Position numbers and translations under genes: made by a program. Shown here piece by piece: positions 1 through 10,392 of a DNA stretch of 64,000 nucleotides. The notes below the pieces were generated by a model. That model did not search any database and had not been told where the DNA came from. It saw only the letters and a list, made by a program, of their open reading frames with translations. Origin of the DNA: Lathyrus oleraceus (taxonomy: Eukaryota > Streptophyta > Magnoliopsida > Fabales > Fabaceae); NCBI RefSeq assembly GCF_024323335.1, contig NC_066585.1:184861684-184925683 (forward strand). Direction: 5' to 3'. Within the stretch, counting starts at the first letter, position 1. Every line of letters starts with the position of its first letter.

Positions 1-1241
1 CATCATTTAACCGTAGGCTACAACGAAGGGTCATTGAGGGACAAAGTCGTATATTCGAAGGCAACATCCGAGGGACTATGATTTATCTTGTAGGGACATG
101 ATGATTTAATCAAAGGGTCTTTGCTAAGTGTATCCCCATATTCGCAGGACATGACCGTAATACCGTAAGGCAACAAAGAGAGGACCAAGATCACACGCAT
201 TCAAAGGCAATATTTGTAATCAGTTAGGTAATTAGAATATATCTCCACAAGGGTATCCCACAAATAAAGTGGAATACCTAGCAAGCTACCTTTTCCGGGA
301 GTATGTGAGCCCTTACAAAATTAAGCAAACAGGTCAGAATACCAAATCAGGGTGCAATCAAGAGTTGCACCAAACAAAAGGAATCACAACAGTAATAGCG
401 TCAGGTAAACAATGCGTGGTTATAATAAAACATGTCGGATGAGCAAAGATCAGAACAGCGACTGTCATGTTCGCTGCTGCCTCGCCTAGCGAGGGCCTGG
501 CAAACACTCGCTACATGTTCGCTTAGCGATGTGCTAGCGAACGGCTGCGGGTTTTGAATTTAAGAACAGTACGATTTCAGCAAGCTCCAAACCCTATGGC
601 ATCCATTACAGAAATTACATGGTTAAACATTCAAGATATCCATGCATACTTAAATCCACATGCAAAACCTAAGATATATTTATAAATTCAACCATAATAT
701 CACACGTAAATTAGGAACATAAAGCGGTAATGATAGTGCAAACCTGTTTGCAATTGAATTGCAACGTTGAACTGGCAGATCACTCTTAGGGTTGGTGCCG
801 GATTGAGTTGGGCGGAGGTAACCTTTGTGCAGATGAGTTTCCTTCAGGGTTTCCTTCAGGGTTGCTCTGAATTCTCTTGGTTAGCCTCTAGGGTTTGCTC
901 TCTGTGTGTGTCTCTTTTTCTCTTTTCGTTCCTTTTTCGTTCAAAAAGAACTCCTTTTCTGAATGAGGTCTTGGTATTTATAATAGTTTTTGTGACCTGA
1001 TGGGCTCAGAATGAAGCCCAAAATTTCTGGTATCCGCAAGCTTCGCTAGGCGAGTGGTGCAGCGAAGGGTTCGCTAGGCGAATGATTTGCTCGCCTAGCG
1101 AGCATGCCAGTTTAAGTCCTTTCTGGATTGGGCCACCTGTGTGCTGGGCCTTTGCTCCTTTAAGATCAACGTCTTGAAAAATGAGTTAGAATGCCTTGAA
1201 AATGTCTTGAATAATTAATGGGCAAATTTTGGGGTATGACA
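1..1241 (-). mobile_element. 3' LTR (partial) of minus-strand Tat/Ogre-type Ty3/gypsy element
   Basis: This stretch is nearly identical to 7852-9096 and is the left LTR of an element read on the minus strand. On the minus strand it begins TGTCATACCCCAAAATTTGC, a typical Tat/Ogre LTR start, and it is directly preceded by a polypurine tract. The window edge removes about 650 bp of it. It differs from the other LTR mainly by small duplications: a 12-bp repeat near 850-875 is present only here, and a 12-bp stretch near 8318 is present only in the other copy. There are few substitutions. GC-rich palindromes lie at 481-493, 1070-1082 and 1090-1102. The short reading frames inside it are not genes. 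Confidence 0.93.
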
Positions 1242-1254
1242 GCTGCCCCTGTTC
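1242..1254 (-). other. Polypurine tract of the minus-strand Tat/Ogre element
   Basis: On the minus strand the sequence AACAGGGGCAGC ends exactly where the LTR starts (TGTCATACCCC). This is the usual plus-strand priming site of a retrotransposon, and the same AGGGGCAGC precedes the Ogre LTR at 23669. It fixes both the orientation of the element and the LTR boundary at 1241. Confidence 0.88.
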
Positions 1255-1439
1255 AATATTCTTAAACCGAGAGAGTTAGAATGGAATGTACGCCATTCGT
1301 GGTCTGGAGGTGGAAGATTATTGAACACTTAGAATGCCCCAAAAATTTGCACTTGTTAACTGAAAGTTAGTCTTGATGGAGATGGGCTTAAAGATGCCAT
1401 CCAGGAAGTTTGATGATGAGAGCTTCAGAGTGCGTCATT

Positions 1440-2260
1440 TGAAGGCATGGGTGCCACACCGGGTCGTACGCTAGACCGTATAGTGAGTCATCCATTAGGC
1501 TGCCGACTCCACTGGGGATAAAGGATCAGAATGGATCATACCCTAGATCATATCTGAGTTGCAGAATGAACCGTACGTTAGGCTATATCTGACGAAATAA
1601 GGATCAGAATGGATCGTACGCTAGATCGTATCTGAGTTGCAGAATGAGCCGTACGCTTGGCTGTATCTGAAGAAAGTAGTCGTACGCTAGACTACACCTC
1701 GGAATGTACCGTACGCTAGGTAGTATCTGAGGAATGAAAATCAGAATGGATCGTACGCTAGATCGTATCTGAGTTGCAGAATGAACCGTACGTTAGGCTG
1801 TATCTGAAGAAAGTAGTCGTACGCTAGACTACACCCCAGAATGTACCATACGCTAGGTAGTATCTGAGGAATGAAGATCAGAATGGATCGTACGTTAGAT
1901 CGTATCTAAGTTGCAGAATGAGCCGTACGTTAGGCTGTATCTGAAGAAAGTAGTCGTACGCTAGACTACACCCCGGAATGTACCGTACGCTAGGTAGTAT
2001 CTGAGGAATAAAGATCAGAATGGATCGTACGTTAGATCGTATCTGAGTTGCAGAATGAGCCGTACGTTAGGCTGTATCTGAAGAAAGTAGTCGTATGCTA
2101 GACTACACCTCGGAATGTACCGTACGCTAGGTAATATCTGAGGAATGAAGATCCAAATGGGTCGTACGCTAGACCGTATTGGAATAGTTGAAGAAATCAT
2201 ATGTTGGGCTGAATCAGAATAAACCGTACGTTAGGCCATATCTGATAATATTTGTATATG
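1440..2260 (-). repeat. 137-bp tandem repeats made of ~34-bp mini-hairpin units, in the element's 3' UTR
   Basis: The landmark TCAGAAT recurs at 1604, 1741, 1878 and 2015, with a variant copy at 2152, giving an exact 137-bp period. Each monomer holds four units of about 34 bp. Each unit has the constant 8-mer GTACGCTA (or GTACGTTA) between short arms that are reverse complements: GATC/GATC, AGCC/GGCT, TAGTC/GACTA and TACC/GGTA, and at the array edges GGTC/GACC. Tandem repeats in the 3' UTR are a known feature of Ogre-type elements. The paired arms are described under findings. Confidence 0.92.
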
Positions 2261-3432
2261 TTGAATTTGCAATAAATGTCCGGGATGGGCTTACAGATGC
2301 CACCATTAGGAGGATATCAGAATGCTTGTCAGAATGAATGTTCATATGGAGTATATTTGAAAGATGTATCCCAACCTTGAATATAATCGATAAGAGTATC
2401 TGTCTGAATGGATCTTTATTTTGACTGTATCATGAGGATAATTAACCTGAAAAATAAGGTTAGCTTCATGCCATGTCATGATGCATGGGATGTGTTATGC
2501 TTTCGAAAAATAAATACGAGCATTATATGCATGCATATGCTGGGAAATGATGTAATGAATGAATTATGCGTCTGAGAAGTTCTGCCAGGGGAAAATAAAT
2601 CCTGAGATTCCGGTTGGGGACGTTTGTGTTGATGACCCTTTCTCAGCTGGGGGTATTTGATTTCTGTCTGATGGTAGAAATATTCAACAGAAGCCTGGCT
2701 GGGGATGGAAGAGATGACCAGTCTGGCGAGTAATGCCAATTTCTTCTGGGGAATAATTGGCATTGCTGGGGAATAAAATTAGCAACCAGATTCATTGGAA
2801 AGCATGGTTAGACCTTCTCCTCGATCCTGAAGTCTTTTAGTAATTGCTATTTCTATTTTATGCATGTATTTTTGGTAAACAGCAGTCATATTCAAATGCA
2901 TATATTAATTCAAATTAAATCAATGGACGTTTATGCAAACAAAACAGAGAAGTAAGACAAAAGCATCTTTTTGGAAATAAAATTGTATTGATTTTGAAAG
3001 AGGGCCTATAAACAAGCAATTTGAGTACAAGGAGATAGAAATCCTAGTAAGAGGAAATTGTCAAGAAAACAAAGAACAAGCTATGAAGGAAAAAGCCCTA
3101 TTGATTTTAATTCTGCTATTGTCATTATGTCTTCAAGCATCTCATCTCCTGCTGTCGGATAAAAGTGATTGGCTTGTTCAGTACCTTAGACTTGGGTGAG
3201 GCTGACTGAGAACGGGACATAGTCATACGCTTTAATCCCTAATTTTTTCCTGGACCGCCCTTTCAGGTTTTCAGTCCACCAGGATACCCTTTTTTGCCCA
3301 AGCCGCCTTTTCAGGTTTTCGACTTGCCGGGTGTACATTTTTATATGTTTATCCCTAATTTTTTCCCGAACACTTTTGGTTCGCCGGGATGTCCTTACTT
3401 TTGCCTAGATACGTCGACCTAGCGGGTCTCTT
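2261..3432 (-). other. Rest of the 3' untranslated region of the Tat/Ogre element
   Basis: No coding sequence is visible here. On the minus strand it holds repeated short C-rich phrases such as TTCCCCAGCA (2560-2790) and two copies of a ~55-bp phrase with GCCTTTTCAGGTTTTC (3250-3330). The pol remnant ends at 3433. A similar C-rich phrase at 54255-54290 links that region to the same class of 3' UTR. Confidence 0.7.
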
Positions 3433-4660
3433 TTATGCGTAGTATTTTTTAACTATGTCTGCGTTCACGGGATGTGGGGAGTCTTCACCATCCATTGTAG
3501 CAAGTATCATGGCTCCACCAGAGAATACCTTCTTAACTACAAATGGCCCTTCGTATGTGGGAGTCCATTTGCCTCTGGGATCACCTTGTGTTAGAATGAT
3601 ACGCTTGATCACCAAGTCGCCAGTTTGATACACCTGTCTCTTGACCTTCTTGTTAAATGCATGGGTCATGCGCTTTTGATATATCTGCCCGTGACAAACA
3701 GCCGCAAGTCTCTTTTCATCAATCAAATTTATCTGATCGAGTCGAGTCTGAATCCATTCATCTTCGTCTAATCCTGCATCTTTCATGATTCTTAGAGAGG
3801 GAATCTGAACTTCCACTGGTAACACGGCTTCCATTCCGTAGACTAAAGAGAAAGGAGTTGCCCCTGTCGAAGTGCGATAACCATAAAGAGCAAATGGTAA
3901 CATCTCATGCCAGTCTTTGTACGTTACTGTCATCTTTTGTATAATCTTCTTAATATTCTTATTAGCAGCTTCTACGGTGCCATTCATCTTTGGCCGGTAC
4001 GGAGAAGAGTTATGGTGTTTTATTTTGAACTGCGTGCAGAGTTCAGTAATGATCTTGTTGTTCAAATTAGTGCCATTGTCAGTGATAACTCCTACTATTC
4101 TTCCGGAGAGAGCAGGTTTCTCAAATATATATTTGATAGGATCCATCTTAGAAATCAATGAAGTGGTATGATTCAACATATACTGTCTTAGTCGGCGAGC
4201 AGCCCGAGCCAAAGCACAGCAAGTCTTCTCAAGCAGTGAATATCTTGTTTCACAGTCGGTACACTTTTTGCTAAGGTGGTATATTGCATGCTCTTTTCGA
4301 CCAGACTCGTCATGTTGCCCCAGCACACACCCCATTGAATTTTCTAACACGGTCCAATACATGATTAGAGGTATTCCTTCAACTGGTGGCACCAGAATTG
4401 GAGGTTCTTAGAGATATTTCTAGATTTTGTCAAAAGCTTCTTGACGTTCATCGTTCCAGATTACCTCAGTAATTTTCTTGTCCATTTCAGTATCCAGATT
4501 TACAATTTCAATTGATTCTTCATGCGGCTGTATGGTCTTTTCTTCTTGCAGTAATAGTCTGGCAAGCTCTCCAGGTACTTCACAATCTTCCTCACTCCCA
4601 TCCTCGGCTTGGTAGATCGGATTTTTAAAGCCATAATGAACAGTAGCAGAATTGTTATCA
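3433..4660 (-). pseudogene. Broken pol (RT tail, RNase H, integrase C-terminal half) of Tat/Ogre element
   Basis: The 319-codon frame 4392-3433 starts in the RT/RNase H connection (SMGCVLGQHDESGRKEHAIYH, a typical Ty3/gypsy RNase H region). After the residues PALSGR it passes directly into the second half of integrase (VITDNGTNLNN, SPYRPKMNGTVEAANKN, KDWHEMLPFALYGYRTS) and an integrase C-terminal domain (GDLVIKRI, GKWTPTYEGPFVV). The rest of RNase H and the integrase zinc and first catalytic segments are missing, but the junction keeps frame. Upstream, 4660-4393 encodes the acidic pre-RT linker (EEDCEVPGELARLLLQEEK), then jumps to the RT end (ERQEAFDKI) with two stops (about 4431 and 4419), so the RT core is deleted too. 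The element cannot make its own enzymes. Confidence 0.88.
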
Positions 4661-4862
4661 ACAGGATCCAGAGTGGATATGGATCCGCAATTTGTTACGT
4701 GAGTGTGTGCAAGAAAACATAGCTTATTTGAAAGATGACAGGAAAGATAAAGAGCGCAATATTTGAACGCAAAAAGTCCATTGATTTATTGAATGTGAAT
4801 ATGCTTATAAAAAATGACAAAACCTTTAACAAAATTCGATACACTAAGATAAGCAATAACAA
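4661..4862 (-). other. Non-coding gap between gag-pro and pol of the Tat/Ogre element (possible intron position)
   Basis: About 200 bp with stops in all minus-strand frames lie between the end of the gag-pro frame (…IPTSFSQE, stop at 4863) and the pol linker. Ogre elements are known to carry an intron between their gag-pro and pol frames, so this gap may be what is left of it. I could not identify convincing splice sites, so this remains an inference. Confidence 0.4.
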
Positions 4863-6322
4863 TTACTCCTGACTAAAGGAAGTCGGAATAGTGTCTTCAG
4901 CCTTCCAGTTATCCAAGTTGTAATCGCTATTCGCATCTTCTACAACATTAACAGTCTTGTCATGATTAGGCATAGGAGTGGTGATGACATTAGGAGTCAC
5001 CAGAGGATCAAATTCAATTGCCCCCGCGTCGATCATATCCTGAATCTTATTCTTCAACAACCAACAATCGTTTGTATCATGCCCAGGGGTATCGGAGTGA
5101 TATGCACACCTGGCATTGGGATTATAATGAGGAGAAGTAGTGTTGGGATTCACAGGAGGATCTCTGAGGGTAATTAAATTTGCCTTTAGCATACCTTGCA
5201 GTGCTTGTGCTAAAGTCATATTGATCTTGGTAAACTGCCTTCTTGGCATGTCTTGTCTGTGCTGGAAGTTTTGAGATGGCGGTGCTGCAATCATAACTTC
5301 CCCAACAGTATGGTCATGATTTTTCTTGTTATGAACCCTTTGACCGTACACATCATTTGATTCATCCCTCTCCTGATAGGACTTTTTGGTGCTTGCAGAG
5401 GTAGCCGCCTGTATCTTTCCACTTCGAATGCCGCTTTCAACCCGTTCACCTGTCAATACAAGTTCAGTGAAACCCGATGAAGAACTTCCCAGTAGATGGT
5501 TGTAGAATGGGCCAGTTAGTGTACCCATGAACATGTCCACTAATTCTCGATCAGTCATAGGGGGTTTGACTCTGCAGCCAAATCTCTCCATTTTTGAGCA
5601 TATTCTTTGAAACTTTCTTTAGAGCCCATAGTCATATTCTGCAGCTGTAGCCGAGTAGGCGCTAATTCAGAATTATACTGGTAATGCTTGTAGAAAGTTG
5701 TCGCTAAATCAGTCTAGGTGTGGATGTTAGAGCTCTCGAGCTGATAATACCACTCTAACTGTGTGCCAGACAGACTCTCTTGGAAGAAATGGATTCATAG
5801 CTTCCTATCAGTGGTATACGGCTGAAGCTTTCTCACATAAGCTCTTAGATGCATCTGAGGACAAGACGCACCATCATACTTAGTGAAAGCGGGGACCTTG
5901 AATTTGCGAGGAATGACCACATCAGAGACCAGACCTAAGCTTTCGAAATCCAGACCGGGCGCTTTCTGACCCTCCATAGCTAGCATACGTTCTTCCAGCA
6001 ACTTATACTTATCATCTTTTGGAGAGTATTGTTCATTTTCATAATCTTCATCGTTGTCCTCAGGGTTGAAAGGATCAGCATTCTCATCTTCTGAATCATT
6101 CTCTGTCTCTTCTTCTTGATCCTTCGGCATTCTGATCTTGACTCCCGCAGCCTGTCCTTTAAGCCTTCTTCCTGGGTTAATGTAACTCACTGGTTTCTTG
6201 TCTTTCTTCTTCTCGAGCAAGAGAGCCTTCAGTTCCTCCTGCCCCTTGGATAAGCTTAAGATCATCTCCTGGAATTGAGCATTTTGAGCCTGGAGATCTT
6301 TGACAGTTTGTTCGAGGGCCAT
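4863..6322 (-). pseudogene. Broken gag(-pro) of Tat/Ogre element
   Basis: The N-terminal part, 6322-5795, is a gag with a coiled-coil start (LQAQNAQFQEMILSLSKGQE) and an acidic linker. The middle (5794-5592) still encodes gag residues in other frames (ESLSGTQLEWYYQLESS; LATTFYKHYQYNSELAPTRL), with a stop and frameshifts. The C-terminal part, 5591-4863, has MTDRELVDMFMGTL and the metal-binding-like CAYHSDTPGHDTNDCW. A protease domain should follow, but after VNVVEDANSD the frame goes straight to the segment that normally closes gag-pro (NWKAEDTIPTSFSQE). Protease is therefore deleted without loss of frame. Confidence 0.87.
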
Positions 6323-7177
6323 TTTTCTGTTTGCAATAGGAAGACCGTGAGAACATTGATCCTTTAGAATACCTGTTATGCCATGTTATGTTATGCTATG
6401 CAATGTATGGAATGTTTTCAAGGACTTTTGGAATTTAACTTTGCGTAAACCACCAAAAAAAGGAACCCTTTTTTTATTTTATTTTTTTTACAAAACAGAG
6501 CAAAGTTAAATCCCTAAGTCCTCGAAATGGTTAGTACAATGACATGATGTTATGATGTTATGATGTTATGCAAATAACAAGCACAAACAAGTCACACAAC
6601 AATCATTCCTAGGTTTTAAGGCTTGCATGAGTTCCATAGGTAAGTACCCTCCCCACTGAAGTTTGGTTGGTTCAACCTGTCCTAGAGTAGTAACCAGGTT
6701 CTAGAAGGATCTCAAATCATTGACCTTTCCTTAAGTCCACTTCAGTGCAACACCAAGCGGTTGACCGAAGCTTCCCTAAAGTCCAATCTCAAAGAGTGTA
6801 GTATCGAGTCTCAACCAACCCCAGTCGGAACCGAAGTCAGTTATCTCACTACTTTCTAATGGCTAGGATGAGTCAATTAGGGTTCTAAAGGTCTGGTTAA
6901 CGCTTTGATGACACCACGCGGACGCCAAATTTTTCCTCAAGTAAACATGAGGAACATCAGGACATCCAAAGTGTCACATTAACCGTAGCCATCATTTTAA
7001 CCATTCCAGTATACGCCAGATAGTCGCGATGACTCTTGCTACTTACCTAAGGTACACTAGATCCGGGTGTAGGATCTTTCACTCAAGCATAAAATACCCA
7101 AGCAATCCCTTAAAAGTAAATCAGACAATTCGAATACATAAGTGATCTTGTTTTTTTTAGGTAACCTCTCTTTTTAA
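6323..7177 (-). other. 5' untranslated leader of the Tat/Ogre element
   Basis: This is the stretch between the primer binding site and the gag start. No frame of note is present. It includes a slippage-prone tract (6544-6570, repeated TTATGATG) and A/T runs at 6453-6492. It may contain packaging signals, but nothing specific can be recognised. Confidence 0.7.
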
Positions 7178-7198
7178 GGATCCCCAGCAGAGTCGCCA
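7178..7198 (-). other. Primer binding site (tRNA-Arg type) of the Tat/Ogre element
   Basis: The minus strand reads TGGCGACTCTGCTGGGGATC, starting four bases after the LTR end. It matches the 3' end of a plant tRNA-Arg (…CCAGAGTCG+CCA) with about one mismatch by recall. Ogre elements are known to use tRNA-Arg. The first ten bases also recur inside the LTR at 7266-7275. Confidence 0.85.
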
Positions 7199-7202
7199 GT
7201 TC

Positions 7203-9096
7203 TGTCATACGGTGAACTGACTTTTGTGGTGTTTTTGCTTTGGAAAGCAAATGTCGCGGATAGCAAGAGTCGCCACCGACTTTTCTTTTATCCAATAAGG
7301 AAAGGTGGAAAAGAACAGGAAAGACCTTGATTAGATTTTGGGTTCGGGAGGTACATTATACAAAGGGAAGGTGTTAGCACCCTTTGTATCCATGGTTATC
7401 CATGGGCTCTTAATTGCTTAATCACTTATGTTTTTCTTGTTTGAAAAAGTATTTGAGAAGTGTTTAGAAAGTGTTTTGAAAAGAGAGTTTAACTTTGTAA
7501 TGATTCTTGTACGAATGTATACAAAGTGTTTATCTCGTTTAACTTTGAAAGTTGTTTAGAAAAATATAACTCGATAATGATTCTAGTACGAATGTATACC
7601 AAGTGGTGATTTTCTAAAAGATGTTTTGAAAGGTGTGAGGTGTGAAAAGTGTTTTAAGTTGTGAGTAAGCATTTAAGATTTATACCTACCCGAGGTCTTT
7701 ATGAGTATTTCCTATCCTTATGAGGATAAAACTGTCCTTACTATTGAGAAGTAAGTAGTCTTATCCTTTGGATGTAAAGGGACATCATAGGGTCATCGAT
7801 TGGTCATTGAAGGCAACATTTGTAAGGATACCTTAGCATTCGAAGGGACGATCATCATTTAACCGTAGGCTACAACGAAGGGTCATTGAGGGACAAAGTC
7901 GTATATTCGAAGGCAACATCCGAGGGACTATGATTTATCTTGTAGGGACATGATGATTTAATCGAAGGGTCTTTGCTAAGTGTATCCCCACATTCACAGG
8001 ACATGACCGTAATACCGTAAGGCAACAAAGAGAGGACCAAGCTAGATCACACGCATTCAAAGGCAATATTTGTAATCAGTTAGGTAATTAGAATATATCT
8101 CCTCAAGGGTATCCCACAAATAAAGTGGAATACCTAGCAAGCTACCTTTTCCGGGAGTATGTGAGCCCTTACAAAATTAAGCAAACAGGTCAGAATACCA
8201 AATCAGGGTGCAATCAAGAGTTGCACCAAACAAAAGGAATCACAACAGTAATAGCGTCAGGTAAACAATGCGTGGTTATAATAAAACATGTCGGATGAGC
8301 AAAGATCAGAACAGCGAAAAAGAAACAGCGACTGTCATGTTCGCTGCTGCCTCGCCTAGCGAGGGCCTGGCGAACACTCACTACATGTTCGCTTAGCGAT
8401 GTGCTAGCGAACGGCTGCGGGTTTTGAATTTAAGAACAGTACGATTTCAGCAAGCTCCAAACCCTATGGCATCCATTACAGAAATTACATGGTTAAACAT
8501 TCAAGATATCCATGCATACTTAAATCCACATGCAAAACCTAAGATATATTTATAAATTCAACCATAATATCACACGTAAATTAGGAACATAAAGCGATAA
8601 TGATAGTGCAAACCTGTTTGCAATTGAATTGCAACGTTGAACTGGAAGATCACTCTTAGGGTTGGTGCCAGATTGAGTTGGGCGGAGGTAACCTTTTTGC
8701 AGATGAGTTTCCTTCAGGGTTGCTCTGAATTCTCTTGGTTAGCCTCTAGGGTTTTCTCTCTGTGTGTGTCTCTTTTTCTCTTTTCGTTCCTTTTTCGTTA
8801 AAAAAGAACTCCTTTTCTGAATGAGGTATTGGTATTTATAATAGTTTTTGTGACCTGATGGGCTCAGAATGAAGCCCAAAATTTGTGGTATCCGCAAGCT
8901 TCGCTAGGCGAGTGGTGCAGCGAAGGGTTCGCTAGGCGAATGATTTGCTCGCCTACCGAGCATGCCAGTTTAAGTCCTTTCTAGATTGGGCCACCTGTGT
9001 GCTGGGCCTTTGCTCCTTTAAGATCAACGTCTTGAAAAATGAGTTAGAATGCCTTGAAAATGTCTTGAATAATTAATGGGAAAATTTTGGGGTATG
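7203..9096 (-). mobile_element. 5' LTR of the minus-strand Tat/Ogre element, split by the Athila insertion
   Basis: On the minus strand the LTR runs from TGTCATACCCC to CCGTATGACA, with the matching terminal inverted repeat TGTCATAC/GTATGACA. Its outermost six bases were cut off by the Athila insertion. They are found at 20597-20602, after the duplicated target GTATG (9092-9096 and 20595-20599). Total length is about 1.9 kb. Near its 3' end (plus coordinates 7358-7405) it carries the 48-nt double hairpin found in all Tat/Ogre LTRs of this window. The base run 20603-20607 (CTTGT) is the expected outer target duplication, but its partner is outside the window. Confidence 0.9.
7358..7405 (-). 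other. 48-nt double-hairpin module, LTR copy 1
   Basis: On the minus strand: CCATGG-ATAA-CCATGG (7405-7390), then with no gap ATACAAAGGG, the loop TGCTAACACCTT, and CCCTTTGTAT (7389-7358). Both stems are perfect. The geometry is identical to the four plus-strand copies at 21757, 30164, 32355 and 41014, although the stem sequences differ. Confidence 0.85.
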
Positions 9097-10260
9097 TGTT
9101 AGGGACCAATTTGTACTACTTTTTATACCTTTTTATTGGTCCCTTTTACCAAGTTTTGATGTAATTACACACTTTTATCTTCATTAATTTGTATAAATGC
9201 AATTAGGTTTAATTTATTTTGTTTTGAATAGTTATTTCACATTTTTGTTAGTTGTGTAGAATTTTGGATAAGCAAGACCTTGGTTTCAACATGGCATTTT
9301 GGAGGAAGCTTGCCAAACAAGGAAGCTGGGAAAGCTACAGTTCGCGCCGCGAACTCCCTTCGCGCCGCGAAGGCTGCGAATCCAGCAAGCTGACCAAGGG
9401 TCAAATGTGCTGCTGTGCAGAAAAAGTAATTGCCATTTTGATGTCTGCCTGGAAAGTGCTTTTCTGCTGCTGATGACAATGTCCAAATGGGGAAATGTCA
9501 ACCTTTTTGGTAGAGACAAAATAGTTTAACCTAGGGTATTGAGACATTATTCCATTGATTCACACATTGGTGCTGTAGAGCTTTTGTAATAGAGAAAAAC
9601 CAGAGTTTTCTTCTAAATCTTTCTGCTTTGTAACAATGGTGATGAGGAGCTAAACTCCCTTTTGTCAAGATTGGAGGTAGTAGCTATTCTCATCTATCTA
9701 TGTATTCACTTTGATTTATATATGAGATAAAGATTGTTGATGTATTGGAACTGTTTTTGCTTTACTTTGAAAACCAGATTTGAGTAGTTGTCGAGAGAGA
9801 TTACTCGAGTTTAGACATAAAACAGATTTTCAAGTAATGAATAAGTTGTAGAGATAGATTTATTCATTACTATTCTTGGATATTGAACATTCAAGGTTAC
9901 TATATTGATAGTTAGGTGGAGAGATCGTCTAAGGATCAATATAGTAACTATCACGATATCATTTAGACATAAATGACTTTGAGAGGATATTTGAACATCA
10001 TCAATAATCTTGAATCTAATTATGTATCATAGGGAATCATAGATATTTGAAATAGTGAACTCCAATCTTGCCAAGCTTTTATATTTGTCTAAAACCACTT
10101 AATAGTTTATGTTAAAATTGATTAACAAGATATTTTTCCAAACAAAACAAACCTGTTACTTTCTAAACTTAAAACATTTGAATTATCGAACGGCGGTAAT
10201 ATCACCTAATCTCTGTGGATACGATACAAAAATATTTGCCAAAGATATACTCTTTCAACA
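9097..10260 (+). repeat. 5' LTR of the plus-strand Athila element
   Basis: Starts TGTTAGGGACC and ends CTTTCAACA. It is followed after AAT by the PBS. It contains a pair of the palindrome TTCGCGCCGCGAA (9341-9353 and 9359-9371). The short frames within it recur at +10,334 because they lie in both LTRs; they are not genes. Confidence 0.95.
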
Positions 10261-10263
10261 AAT

Positions 10264-10281
10264 TGGCGCCGTTGCCGGGGA
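10264..10281 (+). other. Primer binding site (tRNA-Asp) of the Athila element
   Basis: TGGCGCCGTTGCCGGGGA begins three bases after the 5' LTR. It is the exact complement of the 3' end of plant tRNA-Asp, the primer known for Athila/Calypso elements. Confidence 0.93.
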
Positions 10282-10392
10282 TTGGTGTCGATATTACAAG
10301 CATTGCAATAATTCTTTGTTTTTAAGTTTGTTACATTTACTGTTATTCCTCTTTTGTTTCACTTGGTTTGTTAGTTTTGTAGATTCTAGTGC

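Noticed and set aside
18..1000. Small reading frames within the Tat LTR (for example 767-1000)
   Set aside because: They lie inside an LTR, have no family features, and are altered by small indels in the other LTR copy.
7178..7198. Possible tRNA-Arg gene fragment
   Set aside because: Only the 3' end of a tRNA is matched, and it sits at the LTR-internal border. It is the retrotransposon primer site, not a tRNA gene.
9237..9529. Overlapping frames on both strands in the Athila LTR, repeated at 19571-19863
   Set aside because: They occur twice only because the LTR is duplicated. All are short, overlap one another and lack conserved motifs. The Arg/Ala-rich stretch comes from the GC palindromes.
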